Of a DNA stretch of 64,000 nt, positions 17,458 to 26,427 are shown in pieces. The position numbers and the translations under genes are program-made. The notes below the pieces were generated by a model. That model did no database searches. It worked only from the letters and a program-made list of their open reading frames with translations, and had not been told where the DNA came from. Origin of the DNA: Pirellulales bacterium (lineage in GTDB: Bacteria > Planctomycetota > Planctomycetia > Pirellulales > PALSA-1355); NCBI GenBank assembly GCA_022844125.1, contig JALHMI010000016.1, positions 122,131-186,130 of the forward strand, in the 5' to 3' direction. Every line of letters begins with the position of its first letter. The stretch's first letter is position 1.

Positions 17458-19839
17458 ATGCCTGCCACTCGTGCCTTCGCAATCATTGCTATTGCCCATT
17501 GCTTTGCCGCGGCGGAAGCCGCCGATACTTTGCCGGGCACCCAGACGCTGGAAATGCAAGGAGATCTTGCCGATCAGATGGTCTCGGGCATTGATCGATT
17601 CCTGTTGCACAAGACGGAGGCATCGGTCGCCGCGCGAGCACGCCACTGGAAGCGCGACGTTGCGAGCCCTGAAGCATACCATGTCTCGGTTGCCTCCAAT
17701 CGGGCAAGACTGGCGAAGATCATCGGGGCTCAGGACAGTCGCGTCGCGATTGCCGATCTCGAGCTCCTTCAGACCTCTTCTCAACCACCCGTCGTCGCGG
17801 CCGCAGATCGCTTCGCCGTGCTCGGCGTGCGCTGGCCCGTGGTGCGAGATGTTCATGCCGAAGGACTTTTGCTGTATCCCGACTCGCCGGAGGTAAAGCT
17901 GATTGCCAACGTCGTGCTCGTTCCCGATGCCGACCAAACGCCCGAGCAATTGGCTGGCCTCGCGCCCGGACTGCCACCCGAGCAACAGCTCGCCCGCCGG
18001 TTGGCCGAGAGCGGCTGTGTTGTGATCGTGCCCGCGGTCATCGACCGGCGCGACGAGCTCTCGGCGATCGGCGACCGTAAGACCAATCAGCCGCACCGCG
18101 AGTTCCTCTATCGCCCCGCATTCGAGATGGGCCGCCACATCATTGGGTACGAAGTGCAAACTGTCTTGGCCTGCGTCGATTGGTTCGCGAACCAAACTCA
18201 GATGCGAAAGGGGGCTGTGAACTACTTTTCCGACAATCCCGAGGCCTGGAATCAGCCGCGTCCGATCGGAATAGCGGGATATGGCGAAGGCGGACTGATC
18301 GCGCTCTATGCCGCGGCGCTCGACACCCGTCTCGAAGCAACGCTCGTCAGTGGCTATTTCGCCAGTCGCCAGCAGCTCTGGCAAGAGCCGATTTATCGCA
18401 ATGTGTTCGGATTGCTCGACCAGTTTGGCGATGCGGAACTGGCCAGCCTGGTGATGCCGCGAGCTCTGATCGTCGAAGCCTGTGAGGTTCCTGAAGTCTC
18501 GGGTCCGCCGGCGGCTCGAGAGGGGCGCAACAGTTCGGCCGCCCCTGGTGTACTGCTTACGCCGGCGGCAAGCGCCGTGCAGGCCGAGCTCGATCGGGCG
18601 CTGTCGCTGGTGGCAGGACTCAAACTCGAACATCCGCCCAAACTGGTTGTCAGCGGTGTAGGTAATGGACCGGAGGGTAGTCCCGAGGCGTTGGGGGCGT
18701 TCCTTTCTGCCCTCTCCGCCGATGCGAAGGTGAGATCGGTCGGCGCAGCCCCACAATTGGTTCGTAAGGATGTCGATCCTGCCGCGCGACACAAGAGACT
18801 TTTCGGCGCCATCAACGCCGACACGCAAAGTCTGCTTCGCGAAAGCGAGCAGGTTCGCAGTGATTTTCTAGCCAAGGCCGACCGGGGCTCCCGCCATCCT
18901 GCCAAGTTCGCCGCGTCGGCTGAGCAGTATCGCAAACACTTCTACGATGAAGTCATCGGGCGTTTTGATGACGAGCCCCTGCCCGCCAGCCCGCGATCGC
19001 GGCAGGTCTATGACGAAACGCTGTACACTGGCTACGAGGTCGTGCTCGACGTCTTTCCTGACGTCTTCGCGTACGGCATCCTGCTGGTGCCCAAGGGCAT
19101 CCAGCCCGGCGAGCGGCGCCCCGTCGTGGTCTGCCAGCATGGCCTCGAAGGCCGGCCGACCGATGTCGCCGATCCGAATAAGTTCAACGCAGCTTACAAT
19201 CAGTACGCGTGCCGGCTCGCCCAGCGCGGGTTTATCACCTTCGCTCCACAGAACCCTTACATCTTTACCGATCGTTTTCGCAGTCTGCAGCGGAAGGCGA
19301 ATCCGCTGGGCAAGACGCTGTTCTCGATCATCGTGCCTCAGCATCAACAGATTGTGAACTGGCTGGCCTCGCTTCCGATGGTCGATCCGGATCGCATTGC
19401 CTTCTACGGCCTCTCTTACGGCGGCAAAACTGCGATGCGCGTGCCGGCGCTCGTGCCGCAGTATTGCCTCTCGATTTGCTCGGCCGACTTTAACGACTGG
19501 ATCTGGAAGAACGCCGCGACCGACTCGCCTTACAGCTACGTCACAACGGGCGAGTACGAGATCTTTGAGTTCGACTTGGGAAATACCTACAACTACGCCG
19601 AAATGGCGGCGCTCATTGCCCCGCGACCGTTCATGGTCGAACGTGGTCATCATGATGGCGTTGCTCCCGATACCCGCGTAGCTTATGAGTACGCGAAAAT
19701 TCGTCTGCTTTACGCGGACCTCAAGATTCCGGAGCGGACGGAAATCGAGTTTTTCGACGGACCTCACACAATCCATGGCGTCGGCACCTTCGACTTTCTG
19801 CACCGCCATCTCAACTGGCCACAGCGGTTGAATCGATAG
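17458..19839 (+). CDS. Large secreted esterase with C-terminal dienelactone/acetyl-xylan esterase-like domain
   Basis: About 793 residues from the chosen start, which begins a signal peptide (MPATRAFAIIAIAHCFAAAE). Two alpha/beta-hydrolase-like halves are visible. The first (residues ~100-420) has VLVPDADQTPEQLAG and IGIAGYGEGGLIALYAAAL, a GYGEG elbow without serine and so probably inactive. The second (residues ~520-790) has PVVVCQHGLEGRPTDV, the elbow FYGLSYGGKTAMR with Ser, ERGHHDGVAPD and FDGPHTIHG as acid and base. A duplicated hydrolase with one dead half is seen in several planctomycete esterases. The target is probably an acetylated polysaccharide, by analogy only. Confidence 0.85.
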   Translation: MPATRAFAIIAIAHCFAAAEAADTLPGTQTLEMQGDLADQMVSGIDRFLLHKTEASVAARARHWKRDVASPEAYHVSVASNRARLAKIIGAQDSRVAIADLELLQTSSQPPVVAAADRFAVLGVRWPVVRDVHAEGLLLYPDSPEVKLIANVVLVPDADQTPEQLAGLAPGLPPEQQLARRLAESGCVVIVPAVIDRRDELSAIGDRKTNQPHREFLYRPAFEMGRHIIGYEVQTVLACVDWFANQTQMRKGAVNYFSDNPEAWNQPRPIGIAGYGEGGLIALYAAALDTRLEATLVSGYFASRQQLWQEPIYRNVFGLLDQFGDAELASLVMPRALIVEACEVPEVSGPPAAREGRNSSAAPGVLLTPAASAVQAELDRALSLVAGLKLEHPPKLVVSGVGNGPEGSPEALGAFLSALSADAKVRSVGAAPQLVRKDVDPAARHKRLFGAINADTQSLLRESEQVRSDFLAKADRGSRHPAKFAASAEQYRKHFYDEVIGRFDDEPLPASPRSRQVYDETLYTGYEVVLDVFPDVFAYGILLVPKGIQPGERRPVVVCQHGLEGRPTDVADPNKFNAAYNQYACRLAQRGFITFAPQNPYIFTDRFRSLQRKANPLGKTLFSIIVPQHQQIVNWLASLPMVDPDRIAFYGLSYGGKTAMRVPALVPQYCLSICSADFNDWIWKNAATDSPYSYVTTGEYEIFEFDLGNTYNYAEMAALIAPRPFMVERGHHDGVAPDTRVAYEYAKIRLLYADLKIPERTEIEFFDGPHTIHGVGTFDFLHRHLNWPQRLNR

Positions 19840-20080
19840 CGGCCCGGTTGGCAGTCTTTCCTGGCGGAGAGTCGCCTTTCAGAACGAACCGGCATATAAC
19901 GCAACTCCTGCTGCGCCTTGCGGTTGCTCATCGGCCGGAGCCGCTTCATACTAGGTTAAGGTCCGGCCTGCTCCACTGGACTGATCTGCTAAACTTGATT
20001 GTCGTTCTGCGCTTCCTCACTCCCACACGACCGGGCTTTGGCGATCCAGAATTCCGCCGGCCACCAGCCCAAGCAGCCCT

Positions 20081-21658
20081 ATGTCGGACCTCCGACCACC
20101 TGTGACCGATGCCACCGACTTCGACCTCTCCGGTCGGCAATTGGGCGGCTATCAACTGCTGCGGCGGCTTGGACATGGCGCCATGGCCGAGGTCTACCTG
20201 GCCGAGCAGCTTTCGCTTGCGCGACAAGTGGCCATCAAGGTCCTGCGGAGCAACCTTGCCAGGGACGCAAACTACGTCGACCGCTTCCAACACGAGGCAC
20301 GCGCCGCCGCGCAGCTAGTGCATGCAGGCATCGTGCAAATCTTCGAAGTGGGCTATGCCGACGGCTGGCATTTCATCGCTCAGGAATACGTGCAAGGACT
20401 GAATCTCGCGGAACTCATCGCTCGTCGGGGTTCGCCGGACGTAGCCCGCGTCGTGGCGATCGTGCGACAAGTTGCCGCAGCGCTGAATAAAGCTGCCGAG
20501 CACGGCATCGTCCATCGAGATATCAAGCCCGAGAACATCATGCTCTCGGCCGGCGGCGAGGTGAAGGTCGCCGACTTTGGCCTGGCCCGGCTGTATCGTG
20601 AAGAGGCCCAGAACCTCACGCAAGCCGGCATCACCATGGGCACGCCGCTCTACATGAGCCCCGAGCAGGTCGAAGGCCGGCCGCTCGACTCGCGCAGCGA
20701 CATTTACTCGCTCGGCGTCACGGCGTACGAGATGTTGGCCGGCGAGCCGCCGTTCCGCGGCGAGACCGCGCTATCGATCGCCGTGCAGCATCTGAACTCA
20801 CCGCCCGAACGTTTGGAAAACATCCGCACGGACGTGCCTGAACCAATCTGCCGGATCGTGCACACGATGCTCGCCAAGGATCCGACCGAGCGGTACGCTT
20901 CGCCGCGGCAGCTGTTGCACGAGCTGCGCCGCGTGTCGATCGAGTTGTTCGAAGACGATCCCGGCGAAGAGCAGGACGCCTGGAAAGACGATTTGGTCAG
21001 TACCGTGGAAGCCCGCCGCCTGGCGACTCAGCGGCTGGCCGTTGCGATGCGAACGGCCGCGATGCCCGCGGTTCGGCGGCGCGGGGCGGCCCGGTGGATC
21101 GCGGGGACGCTGGCCTGCTTGCTGGTCGGCGCGGGCGCCGCGTGGTTGTTGCGACCCACACCGCTGCTGGTGGCCGAGAGCGAAGATCCGACGGCCGTGG
21201 CACGACAAAGCACCGCGGCCGAGCAGGAGTTGTACGCCACGCTGCTCAACAGCGAGGCCGGCTGGAAGAGCGTGGCCTATTATTACCCGGAGAGCCGGTT
21301 CCACGTGCAGCGAGCCAGCCAAGGGCTTGCGCTCCTCTACCTGCGCGACTACGACTATCGGCGGGCGATGGAGATCTTCGATGACTTTGCCGCTTATAAC
21401 GACGCCGAGGTCGAGTTGCGGGCGTTCGGCCTGGCTGGTCAGGCGGTCGTGCTCATCCGTCAGGATCAGTTCGAGGAAGGAGCCAGCAAACTGACGCAGC
21501 TCTGGCCTGCGCGAGACAAGCTCGACGGCGAGATGCGCGTCCTGGTCGGATTGGTACTGGCCGAGCGCCGGGTGCCAGGAGACGTGCGTAGTTTCCGGCA
21601 ATGGCGCGAATGGCTGCGGAATGCTCCGCCTCCGCCGGCCGCTCCGGAAGTCGGCTAA
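20081..21658 (+). CDS. Membrane Ser/Thr protein kinase (PknB-like) with C-terminal TPR-like domain
   Basis: The kinase domain (residues ~24-285) has all key elements: glycine loop RLGHGAMAEVYLA, VAIKVL lysine, catalytic HRDIKPENIML, DFGLAR, the activation-segment end GTPLYMSPE and DIYSLGVTAYEML. One transmembrane helix, WIAGTLACLLVGAGAAWLL, lies near residues 338-356. The outside part (~375-510) has TPR-like pairs (ESRFHVQRASQGLALLYL, YRRAMEIFDDFAAYNDAE). It probably senses a protein or wall signal and phosphorylates cytoplasmic targets. Planctomycetes have many such kinases; the partner is not evident here. 525 residues. Confidence 0.94.
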   Translation: MSDLRPPVTDATDFDLSGRQLGGYQLLRRLGHGAMAEVYLAEQLSLARQVAIKVLRSNLARDANYVDRFQHEARAAAQLVHAGIVQIFEVGYADGWHFIAQEYVQGLNLAELIARRGSPDVARVVAIVRQVAAALNKAAEHGIVHRDIKPENIMLSAGGEVKVADFGLARLYREEAQNLTQAGITMGTPLYMSPEQVEGRPLDSRSDIYSLGVTAYEMLAGEPPFRGETALSIAVQHLNSPPERLENIRTDVPEPICRIVHTMLAKDPTERYASPRQLLHELRRVSIELFEDDPGEEQDAWKDDLVSTVEARRLATQRLAVAMRTAAMPAVRRRGAARWIAGTLACLLVGAGAAWLLRPTPLLVAESEDPTAVARQSTAAEQELYATLLNSEAGWKSVAYYYPESRFHVQRASQGLALLYLRDYDYRRAMEIFDDFAAYNDAEVELRAFGLAGQAVVLIRQDQFEEGASKLTQLWPARDKLDGEMRVLVGLVLAERRVPGDVRSFRQWREWLRNAPPPPAAPEVG

Positions 21659-21882
21659 CTGCCCGGTCACGATCGGCCGTGCGAGAATCTTGGTTCGAGC
21701 GGCGAAAGGCGGGAATTTTCGGGCCTTTCCGTTTGCGCCAAACCGCGGCCGGTTGACATGCGTAAACCATTGTTGTACTTGTAGGTTTCCGTCGCCGGGC
21801 CAGCCGATATGATATATCGCTGGGCGACGCCGCCCGAACTGGGAACTCCCCGAGTTGCCGTTTGGCCCGCAGCCCAAAACCC

Positions 21883-21955
21883 GCCCCCATCGTCTAGTGG
21901 CCCAGGACGTCGGGTTCTCAGTCCGAAAACCGGGGTTCGACTCCCCGTGGGGGTA
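21883..21955 (+). tRNA. tRNA-Glu (anticodon CTC)
   Basis: Acceptor GCCCCCA pairs with TGGGGGT (the end pair is G.U) and is followed by discriminator A; CCA is not encoded. The anticodon arm is TCGGG-TTCTCAG-TCCGA with CTC in the loop centre. The T arm is CGGGG-TTCGACT-CCCCG. It is 73 nt long. The 3' half is shared with the end of an integrase gene read on the other strand, so the tRNA is the attachment site of an integrated element and its 3' end has been restored by the element. Confidence 0.95.
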
Positions 21956-23210
21956 TTTTTTCGATCGCATCTTGCTCGCAAGAAATTGCAAGTGCAAGCA
22001 GAGCCTCATCTTCCGACGATGAGGCTTTTTGCGTTTTCTGGCCCACTTCGTTTCCTGCGGGAATTTGCTGCGTCGGATTCTGCGTCGCGCTCACCTCATC
22101 GAGCACATTCTGACCCTCGATCGCTTTGCGAAAGTGCTCGTCGGTCGTTTTCAGGTAGTGACGCTCGGCGATGTCCGGCGAGTTGCCGATCCAATCGGTG
22201 ACGACGTGCAAAGGGAACTGGTCGGCCAGCTCTGTCTGCCGGCTGGCTCGCAAGTTGTGGAACAGCCGCTGCCAGGGCCGGACCCGTGCCCGCCGGATGA
22301 TCCGCTCGAACTGCGTCCGCAGATTCTGGGTGTCGTCCCGATAGCCACGGATGGCGTAGACCGCCTTCTTGTCGGCCAGGGCGTGGGCATCTTCCAGGTA
22401 GGGTCGTAATTCTGGGAAGATCGGCACGACACGATACGGCTTGTGCTGGTGCTCGGTCTTGGGCGAGGGCACCGTCATCCGCGAGTTGGCCCAATCGATC
22501 TCGGACCATTTGAGGGCCAGCGTCTCGCTTGGTGTCCGCAGTCCGCCGAAGCGGGCCAAGGCCACGATCAGCCGCCACTCGGCGGTTGGGCAGGCGTCCA
22601 GCACCTTCTCGATGCGGGCGCGGTCGATGAACTCCAGCCGGGTTTCGTTCCGCTGTGAGCCGGACTTAATGTCTTGAAATGGATTGGAGTCGACCAATCC
22701 TTTGCGATGCGCCAGCTTGAAGAACTGGCGGGCTTGCTTCACCCACTTAGAAATCGTGGCTTCCGCATAGTCGACCTGGACCAGGCTTTGGCGCCATTCG
22801 TCGCACTCGCCAGGATTGATGTTGCGGAGTGGACGGTCACAACCGAAGTATTCAATCAACGCTTTGCGAGCTGTCTTGAAATTCCTCAGGGTATTTGGTC
22901 GCAGATTCGGCCGGTCGGCAATATACGCATCGATGAACGGCCCGAGCTTTGCGATTTCCCGGGCCGGCACGAGGCCAACCCCGACCAGTTTGTCGAACAG
23001 CTTGGCGTCCAAGTCGCGTACCCAGCGACTCGTCGCATCGTCGACCGGATGACCGGACACACTCGATGACACAAGTTGCTCGACGCGTACCAGAACACTC
23101 TCGGCCATCTTCTTCGGCATGGTTCCGAGGTAGAGCGTCTTTCGGGCATTGTCCTTTGCCGTGAACTGGATCCGTCGGCGTCCGGCCGAATCCGTTGTCA
23201 AACTCGCCAT
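21918..23210 (-). CDS. Tyrosine integrase of a tRNA-Glu-targeted element
   Basis: The 430-residue phage-type integrase has a SAM-like core-binding domain (~95-190) and a catalytic domain with Arg in FGGLRTPSE, Lys in SPKTEHQHKPYRVV, the HxxR region FHNLRASRQTELAD and the tyrosine in AERHYLKTTDEH. Its last 13 codons (IPPRGVEPRFSD, then stop) are read from the antisense strand of tRNA-Glu, stopping in the anticodon arm. That layout places attL at the tRNA 3' half and shows that the gene belongs to the element on the right. It is followed upstream by an excisionase-like gene. Confidence 0.95.
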   Translation of the reverse strand: MASLTTDSAGRRRIQFTAKDNARKTLYLGTMPKKMAESVLVRVEQLVSSSVSGHPVDDATSRWVRDLDAKLFDKLVGVGLVPAREIAKLGPFIDAYIADRPNLRPNTLRNFKTARKALIEYFGCDRPLRNINPGECDEWRQSLVQVDYAEATISKWVKQARQFFKLAHRKGLVDSNPFQDIKSGSQRNETRLEFIDRARIEKVLDACPTAEWRLIVALARFGGLRTPSETLALKWSEIDWANSRMTVPSPKTEHQHKPYRVVPIFPELRPYLEDAHALADKKAVYAIRGYRDDTQNLRTQFERIIRRARVRPWQRLFHNLRASRQTELADQFPLHVVTDWIGNSPDIAERHYLKTTDEHFRKAIEGQNVLDEVSATQNPTQQIPAGNEVGQKTQKASSSEDEALLALAISCEQDAIEKIPPRGVEPRFSD

Positions 23211-23258
23211 CGTGGTACCTGCCTATCTGCTCACAAGGTTCGCGGTCGCTACCTCATT

Positions 23259-23492
23259 TTAACCGGTTGCGCGGTCGGCAGCTTCCCCGCCACCACTTTC
23301 CTTATCCTCGATCCAACGTTCGAGCGCAACTCGGCTGATAAGCACTCGTCGGCCCACGCGGATGTGCGGTAAGTCGCCGGAATGGACCAAAGTCCAAACT
23401 GTTCGTTCGCACAGATTCAGCATCCCAGCCGCTTGAGGCATGGAAAGCAGCAGCAACGAATGCGTCGCTCGGTCGGGTTCTAGATTTTGCAC
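23259..23492 (-). CDS. Excisionase-like helix-turn-helix DNA-binding protein
   Basis: The 77-residue protein has a MerR/Xis-type helix-turn-helix (PF12728-like): MPQAAGMLNLCERTVWTLVH, then GDLPHIRVGRRVLISRVALERWIED. It starts at GTG with AAAGGA seven bases before. It is 48 bp upstream of the integrase on the same strand, the usual xis-int order. It probably directs excision and may regulate int. Confidence 0.85.
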   Translation of the reverse strand: MQNLEPDRATHSLLLLSMPQAAGMLNLCERTVWTLVHSGDLPHIRVGRRVLISRVALERWIEDKESGGGEAADRATG

Positions 23493-23593
23493 GGAGGTTA
23501 TCCTTTCAATGAAGTTCTCTTGATCCCACTATTCTGGAGGCCAGATAAATCTGTCGCTCCTCGACTTAATCGACGGCGATTCTGAGTCGGTAC

Positions 23594-23857
23594 TCACTTA
23601 GTTGCAGCAATTGACGGCGCCGAAGCTCTTGCGGTCGATCTTGCGCTGTCGGTGGTTGTCGACTCGGGATCGTCGGACAACTCTTCCTTGTGCTTGGGTT
23701 TTCCCTTTTGCCGACCGGATTCGGCATTTGCTTTCGTTCGGAGACACGACCAACAAAGGTCAACAGATTGTCCCTTCTTGATTTCAACGTTCACGCACTC
23801 CTTTTCCCGGCCGCACCAGAAACAGATCGCATCGATCACTTTCATCTCGCTAAACAT
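23594..23857 (-). CDS. Small protein with a two-CxxC zinc-finger pattern
   Basis: The 87-residue protein begins MFSEMKVIDAICFWCGREKE, continues through SVDLCWSCLRTKANAESGRQ, and ends in an Ala/Ser/Thr-rich tail. CFWC and CWSC spaced by about 20 residues form a zinc-ribbon-like knuckle. The start at 23857 is supported by GGGAGAT just upstream. It lies in the element operon between the transfer genes and the excisionase. Zinc knuckles of this kind occur in small phage and plasmid proteins; function not recognised. Confidence 0.65.
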   Translation of the reverse strand: MFSEMKVIDAICFWCGREKECVNVEIKKGQSVDLCWSCLRTKANAESGRQKGKPKHKEELSDDPESTTTDSARSTARASAPSIAATK

Positions 23858-24216
23858 GAGAATCTCCCTTGTTGATGAAACGCTGAGGTCATGGATGCGC
23901 GATACAGATCGCACATGTCCACTTCGAATGTGCCGATGGCTAATCGAGACTTGGTCACGAGTCGTATTGAGTTGCGGGGCAGAGCCGGTCGGAGAGTTGA
24001 GTTGAAGTCGACGACGGTCGGTCCGCCGGTAGGCGAGAGTGGTTCAGGGGTTACTTGCGGACGAACGGAGCCAACGGCGAGTACGGCCGTAAGGTCCTGA
24101 AGCAGGAAGCCGGGGGCGACGCGGAGCTCCATGCTGAGGGCGAACTCCAAGCCACCGCAGGGCTTAGGCCGGGCGGCGACCACTCTCATCGCAAGTTGTT
24201 TTGAAACCCGTTTCAC
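23842..24216 (-). CDS. Possible coupled small gene, function unknown
   Basis: A 124-codon open frame starts at GTG within the sequence GTGA that also forms the stop of the upstream replication-relaxation gene, and its own end overlaps the next start by 16 bp. That tight coupling suggests a real gene in the operon. The predicted protein is Pro/Arg-rich with no recognised fold (RVAPGFLLQDLTAVLAVGSV in the middle). It may instead be a non-coding or repeat-derived stretch. Confidence 0.35.
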   Translation of the reverse strand: MKRVSKQLAMRVVAARPKPCGGLEFALSMELRVAPGFLLQDLTAVLAVGSVRPQVTPEPLSPTGGPTVVDFNSTLRPALPRNSIRLVTKSRLAIGTFEVDMCDLYRASMTSAFHQQGRFSCLAR

Positions 24217-25172
24217 AAGGAGTTATCCAAGCGGTTTTCCAACAGCGTCGGCTGGTAGATCGCGAACCGACCCCCGTCGATATCGTCCCACACTTTTCCG
24301 GTGAGGATTCCAGGGCCACAGTCTGCGAATGTCGTAAACCGAAACAAGCGAGCGACATCCTCTCCTCGCGCGGCCTGAGCGATTTCCCGAATGCGTCGCT
24401 GTGAGCGAACGATCCAAAAGACACGAACGGTCAGATTGTCGAGACCGCACCAGTACTTGAACTTTCGGCATTTCAGAAGTGCATCGTAGCCCGGTAGCTT
24501 GCGCTGAATTTGCTGCAAGCCTTCACTCGATAGATCAATCTCAAAGAGGGCACCAACGTTCGTGACGGCAGATTCAGGATTTGGGATTTGGATCACACAT
24601 GCCGCATCGGGCTGGCATGTGAAGACCTTCGAATCGTTTTGGAATTCGTGATAGAGCCATTTCCGACGATTCGGCATTAAGTCTTCAGGTGCGTCTGGGC
24701 AAAGATCCTGCTCCATAATCCATGTCGGCTTTGACAAGCTCACAGCGTCGGCAGCCAAGTCGAACGCGAGCCGAACTTTCACCACATGCAGCCGGTGAAA
24801 CAAAGTCGCTGCAGATGGATCGCTTCGCAGGACCCGCGGTGGACGATTACCAGTGGCCTGGTAGACCAGCTCCGCTCCTGCCTCGGTTAGAAAATGCAAG
24901 GACGGAACTCGGCCACCGCTGTGACGGTCATGCGGACTCAGCCACACTTGGGCTTTGAAGGAAGCAATGAGATTTGCCGCCCGATACTTCGCGAGCTTTT
25001 GCCGGCACCATTCATAGCTTGAATCCGCGTAGGCGATCTGATGGAGCATCAATGTGTCGAGAACGCCGTAATCGCCCAATTTGGCGAGACAGTGAATATC
25101 GAGACTGCTGGCTCGAAGGCTCTTTATTGCCTTAGATGCCGACTTGCGGGTTGTTGTCTTCCGACGGCCCAT
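24213..25172 (-). CDS. Replication-relaxation family protein (winged-helix, mobile-element type)
   Basis: The 319-residue protein has an N-terminal winged helix (LAKLGDYGVLDTLMLHQIAY, then HFLTEAGAELVYQATG with the TEAG wing motif). A C-terminal PD-(D/E)xK-like half (FEIDLSSEGLQQIQRKLPGYD, with EIDLSSE where nucleases have E-x-D/E) follows. This arrangement fits PF13814 proteins of integrative plasmids. The start at 25172 has GAGGACGAC before it and overlaps the ATPase gene by 41 bp. A second family member is at 49997-50878, also near a VirD4-like ATPase gene. Proposed role: DNA binding for element transfer or replication. Confidence 0.7.
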   Translation of the reverse strand: MGRRKTTTRKSASKAIKSLRASSLDIHCLAKLGDYGVLDTLMLHQIAYADSSYEWCRQKLAKYRAANLIASFKAQVWLSPHDRHSGGRVPSLHFLTEAGAELVYQATGNRPPRVLRSDPSAATLFHRLHVVKVRLAFDLAADAVSLSKPTWIMEQDLCPDAPEDLMPNRRKWLYHEFQNDSKVFTCQPDAACVIQIPNPESAVTNVGALFEIDLSSEGLQQIQRKLPGYDALLKCRKFKYWCGLDNLTVRVFWIVRSQRRIREIAQAARGEDVARLFRFTTFADCGPGILTGKVWDDIDGGRFAIYQPTLLENRLDNSL

Positions 25173-26427
25173 TGTCGTCCTCATCATCATTGTTGAATTG
25201 CGATGTCCTGGGTTCGGGCGTGCGGTATTCGGGCCGAGCTTGGATATCCAGTAGCGCTCGTTTCGCTTTTCGTTCGGCCAACCCTTCGAACCCCCAGGGG
25301 TCATCCAATGGTGTGACGTACTCCGAGTAAACGATGTTCTTGTACTTCACGGCTCGTTCGCCAACTTTGAAACGGCCGATCACATCCGCGTATTCACGAT
25401 CGCCCAAGTCAATGGCCGCTTGGCGACGAACCGCCGCGTTCGCATTGAAAAACCATTCATGGGCAAGTGTGTTGGCAAGCACAGCGTCCGTAATTGCCGC
25501 AGTTGGAAAGTTGAGCTGCTGAACCAGAATGTGAATATGCAAGCCCATCTTGGCACATTCGGCAAGCGCTCTCGTCTCGAATCCACTGGCCCCGATCAAG
25601 CCGGCGTTGGTCGCCTCGTCGACGACAAGAACGACTGGTGGGTACGGAGTTGGCCGAGCACGCACATAGCGGATCACCTGAAGAATCACGCTGCCCATCA
25701 TTATTCGCATTGCGTCGTCAGATAGTGTGGCTCCACCACCTTCAACAATGACGATCCCCGCGTTGTCGAGATGTCGGCCGAGATTGAAGCTGGGATTCGA
25801 AGCACAGCGAACCGCAAATGCTGGCGAACTGCACACACTCTTAATCAAGCGAGCCGCGGCCGCGAACTGCGAACGACGAGTCTTCCCCAGTGCCACAGCC
25901 TGAAACTTGCTTGCGATCTCGGGATTTCTGCAATGATCGATAAGCTGTCGTAATTTAGGATGGCGGGGCTCAAAAGCGAATTGAATATCAGTAAGTGGGG
26001 TAGGCCTGTCTTGCTCGACGTATAACCACAGTACGTCTAGGACCCATTCTTCAATAAGTGGGGTGGCAGCGATGGAATCAATTTGTCGTCGCCGGCACAG
26101 CACATCAATAAACGCGCGAATGTTGGATTCGTTCTCGGCGTAACGAATGAGTGGATCCTTGGCAGGCGAGGCCGTCAGAAACTCCCAACTCAGGACCCGG
26201 AATAAGTCGGCCAGCCGTTCGAACAACACCCGCCGCCACATTCCGCGGGCAACCAGATGACTGAGAAGTGGACCCGCGAGTGAATCTTTGTGCGGGTCGA
26301 TCACAACGAGTGCGATGTTTCCGTCTTCTGCGGCTTTCACCAGTCGCTTTAGTTCGGCCCAGGTCTTGCCGGACCGCGTCGAGCCGCAGATCAGCAAGTT
26401 GATTAGGAAATACCAAGTGTCGCTCAT
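25132..26427 (-). CDS. VirD4/TraD-like conjugative coupling ATPase
   Basis: The 431-residue P-loop ATPase has Walker A GSTRSGKT at about residues 15-22, the motif VVIDPHKDSLAGPLL just after, Walker B PPVVLVVDEATNAG and the LVQQLN sensor segment. These are the marks of TraG/VirD4/HerA-like pumps that move DNA in conjugation. It lacks its own long transmembrane N-terminus (only WYFLINLL), so it must be recruited by the membrane proteins encoded directly upstream. Its C-terminal tail is very acidic (NNDDEDDNGPSEDNN). The gene overlaps both neighbours. Confidence 0.85.
   Translation of the reverse strand: MSDTWYFLINLLICGSTRSGKTWAELKRLVKAAEDGNIALVVIDPHKDSLAGPLLSHLVARGMWRRVLFERLADLFRVLSWEFLTASPAKDPLIRYAENESNIRAFIDVLCRRRQIDSIAATPLIEEWVLDVLWLYVEQDRPTPLTDIQFAFEPRHPKLRQLIDHCRNPEIASKFQAVALGKTRRSQFAAAARLIKSVCSSPAFAVRCASNPSFNLGRHLDNAGIVIVEGGGATLSDDAMRIMMGSVILQVIRYVRARPTPYPPVVLVVDEATNAGLIGASGFETRALAECAKMGLHIHILVQQLNFPTAAITDAVLANTLAHEWFFNANAAVRRQAAIDLGDREYADVIGRFKVGERAVKYKNIVYSEYVTPLDDPWGFEGLAERKAKRALLDIQARPEYRTPEPRTSQFNNDDEDDNGPSEDNNPQVGI

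Noticed and set aside
17404..18828. 474-codon minus-strand open frame
   Set aside because: Antisense to the secreted esterase; long only because the region is GC-rich.
20798..22009. 403-codon minus-strand open frame across the kinase gene and tRNA
   Set aside because: Antisense to a well-supported kinase and runs through the tRNA; shadow frame.
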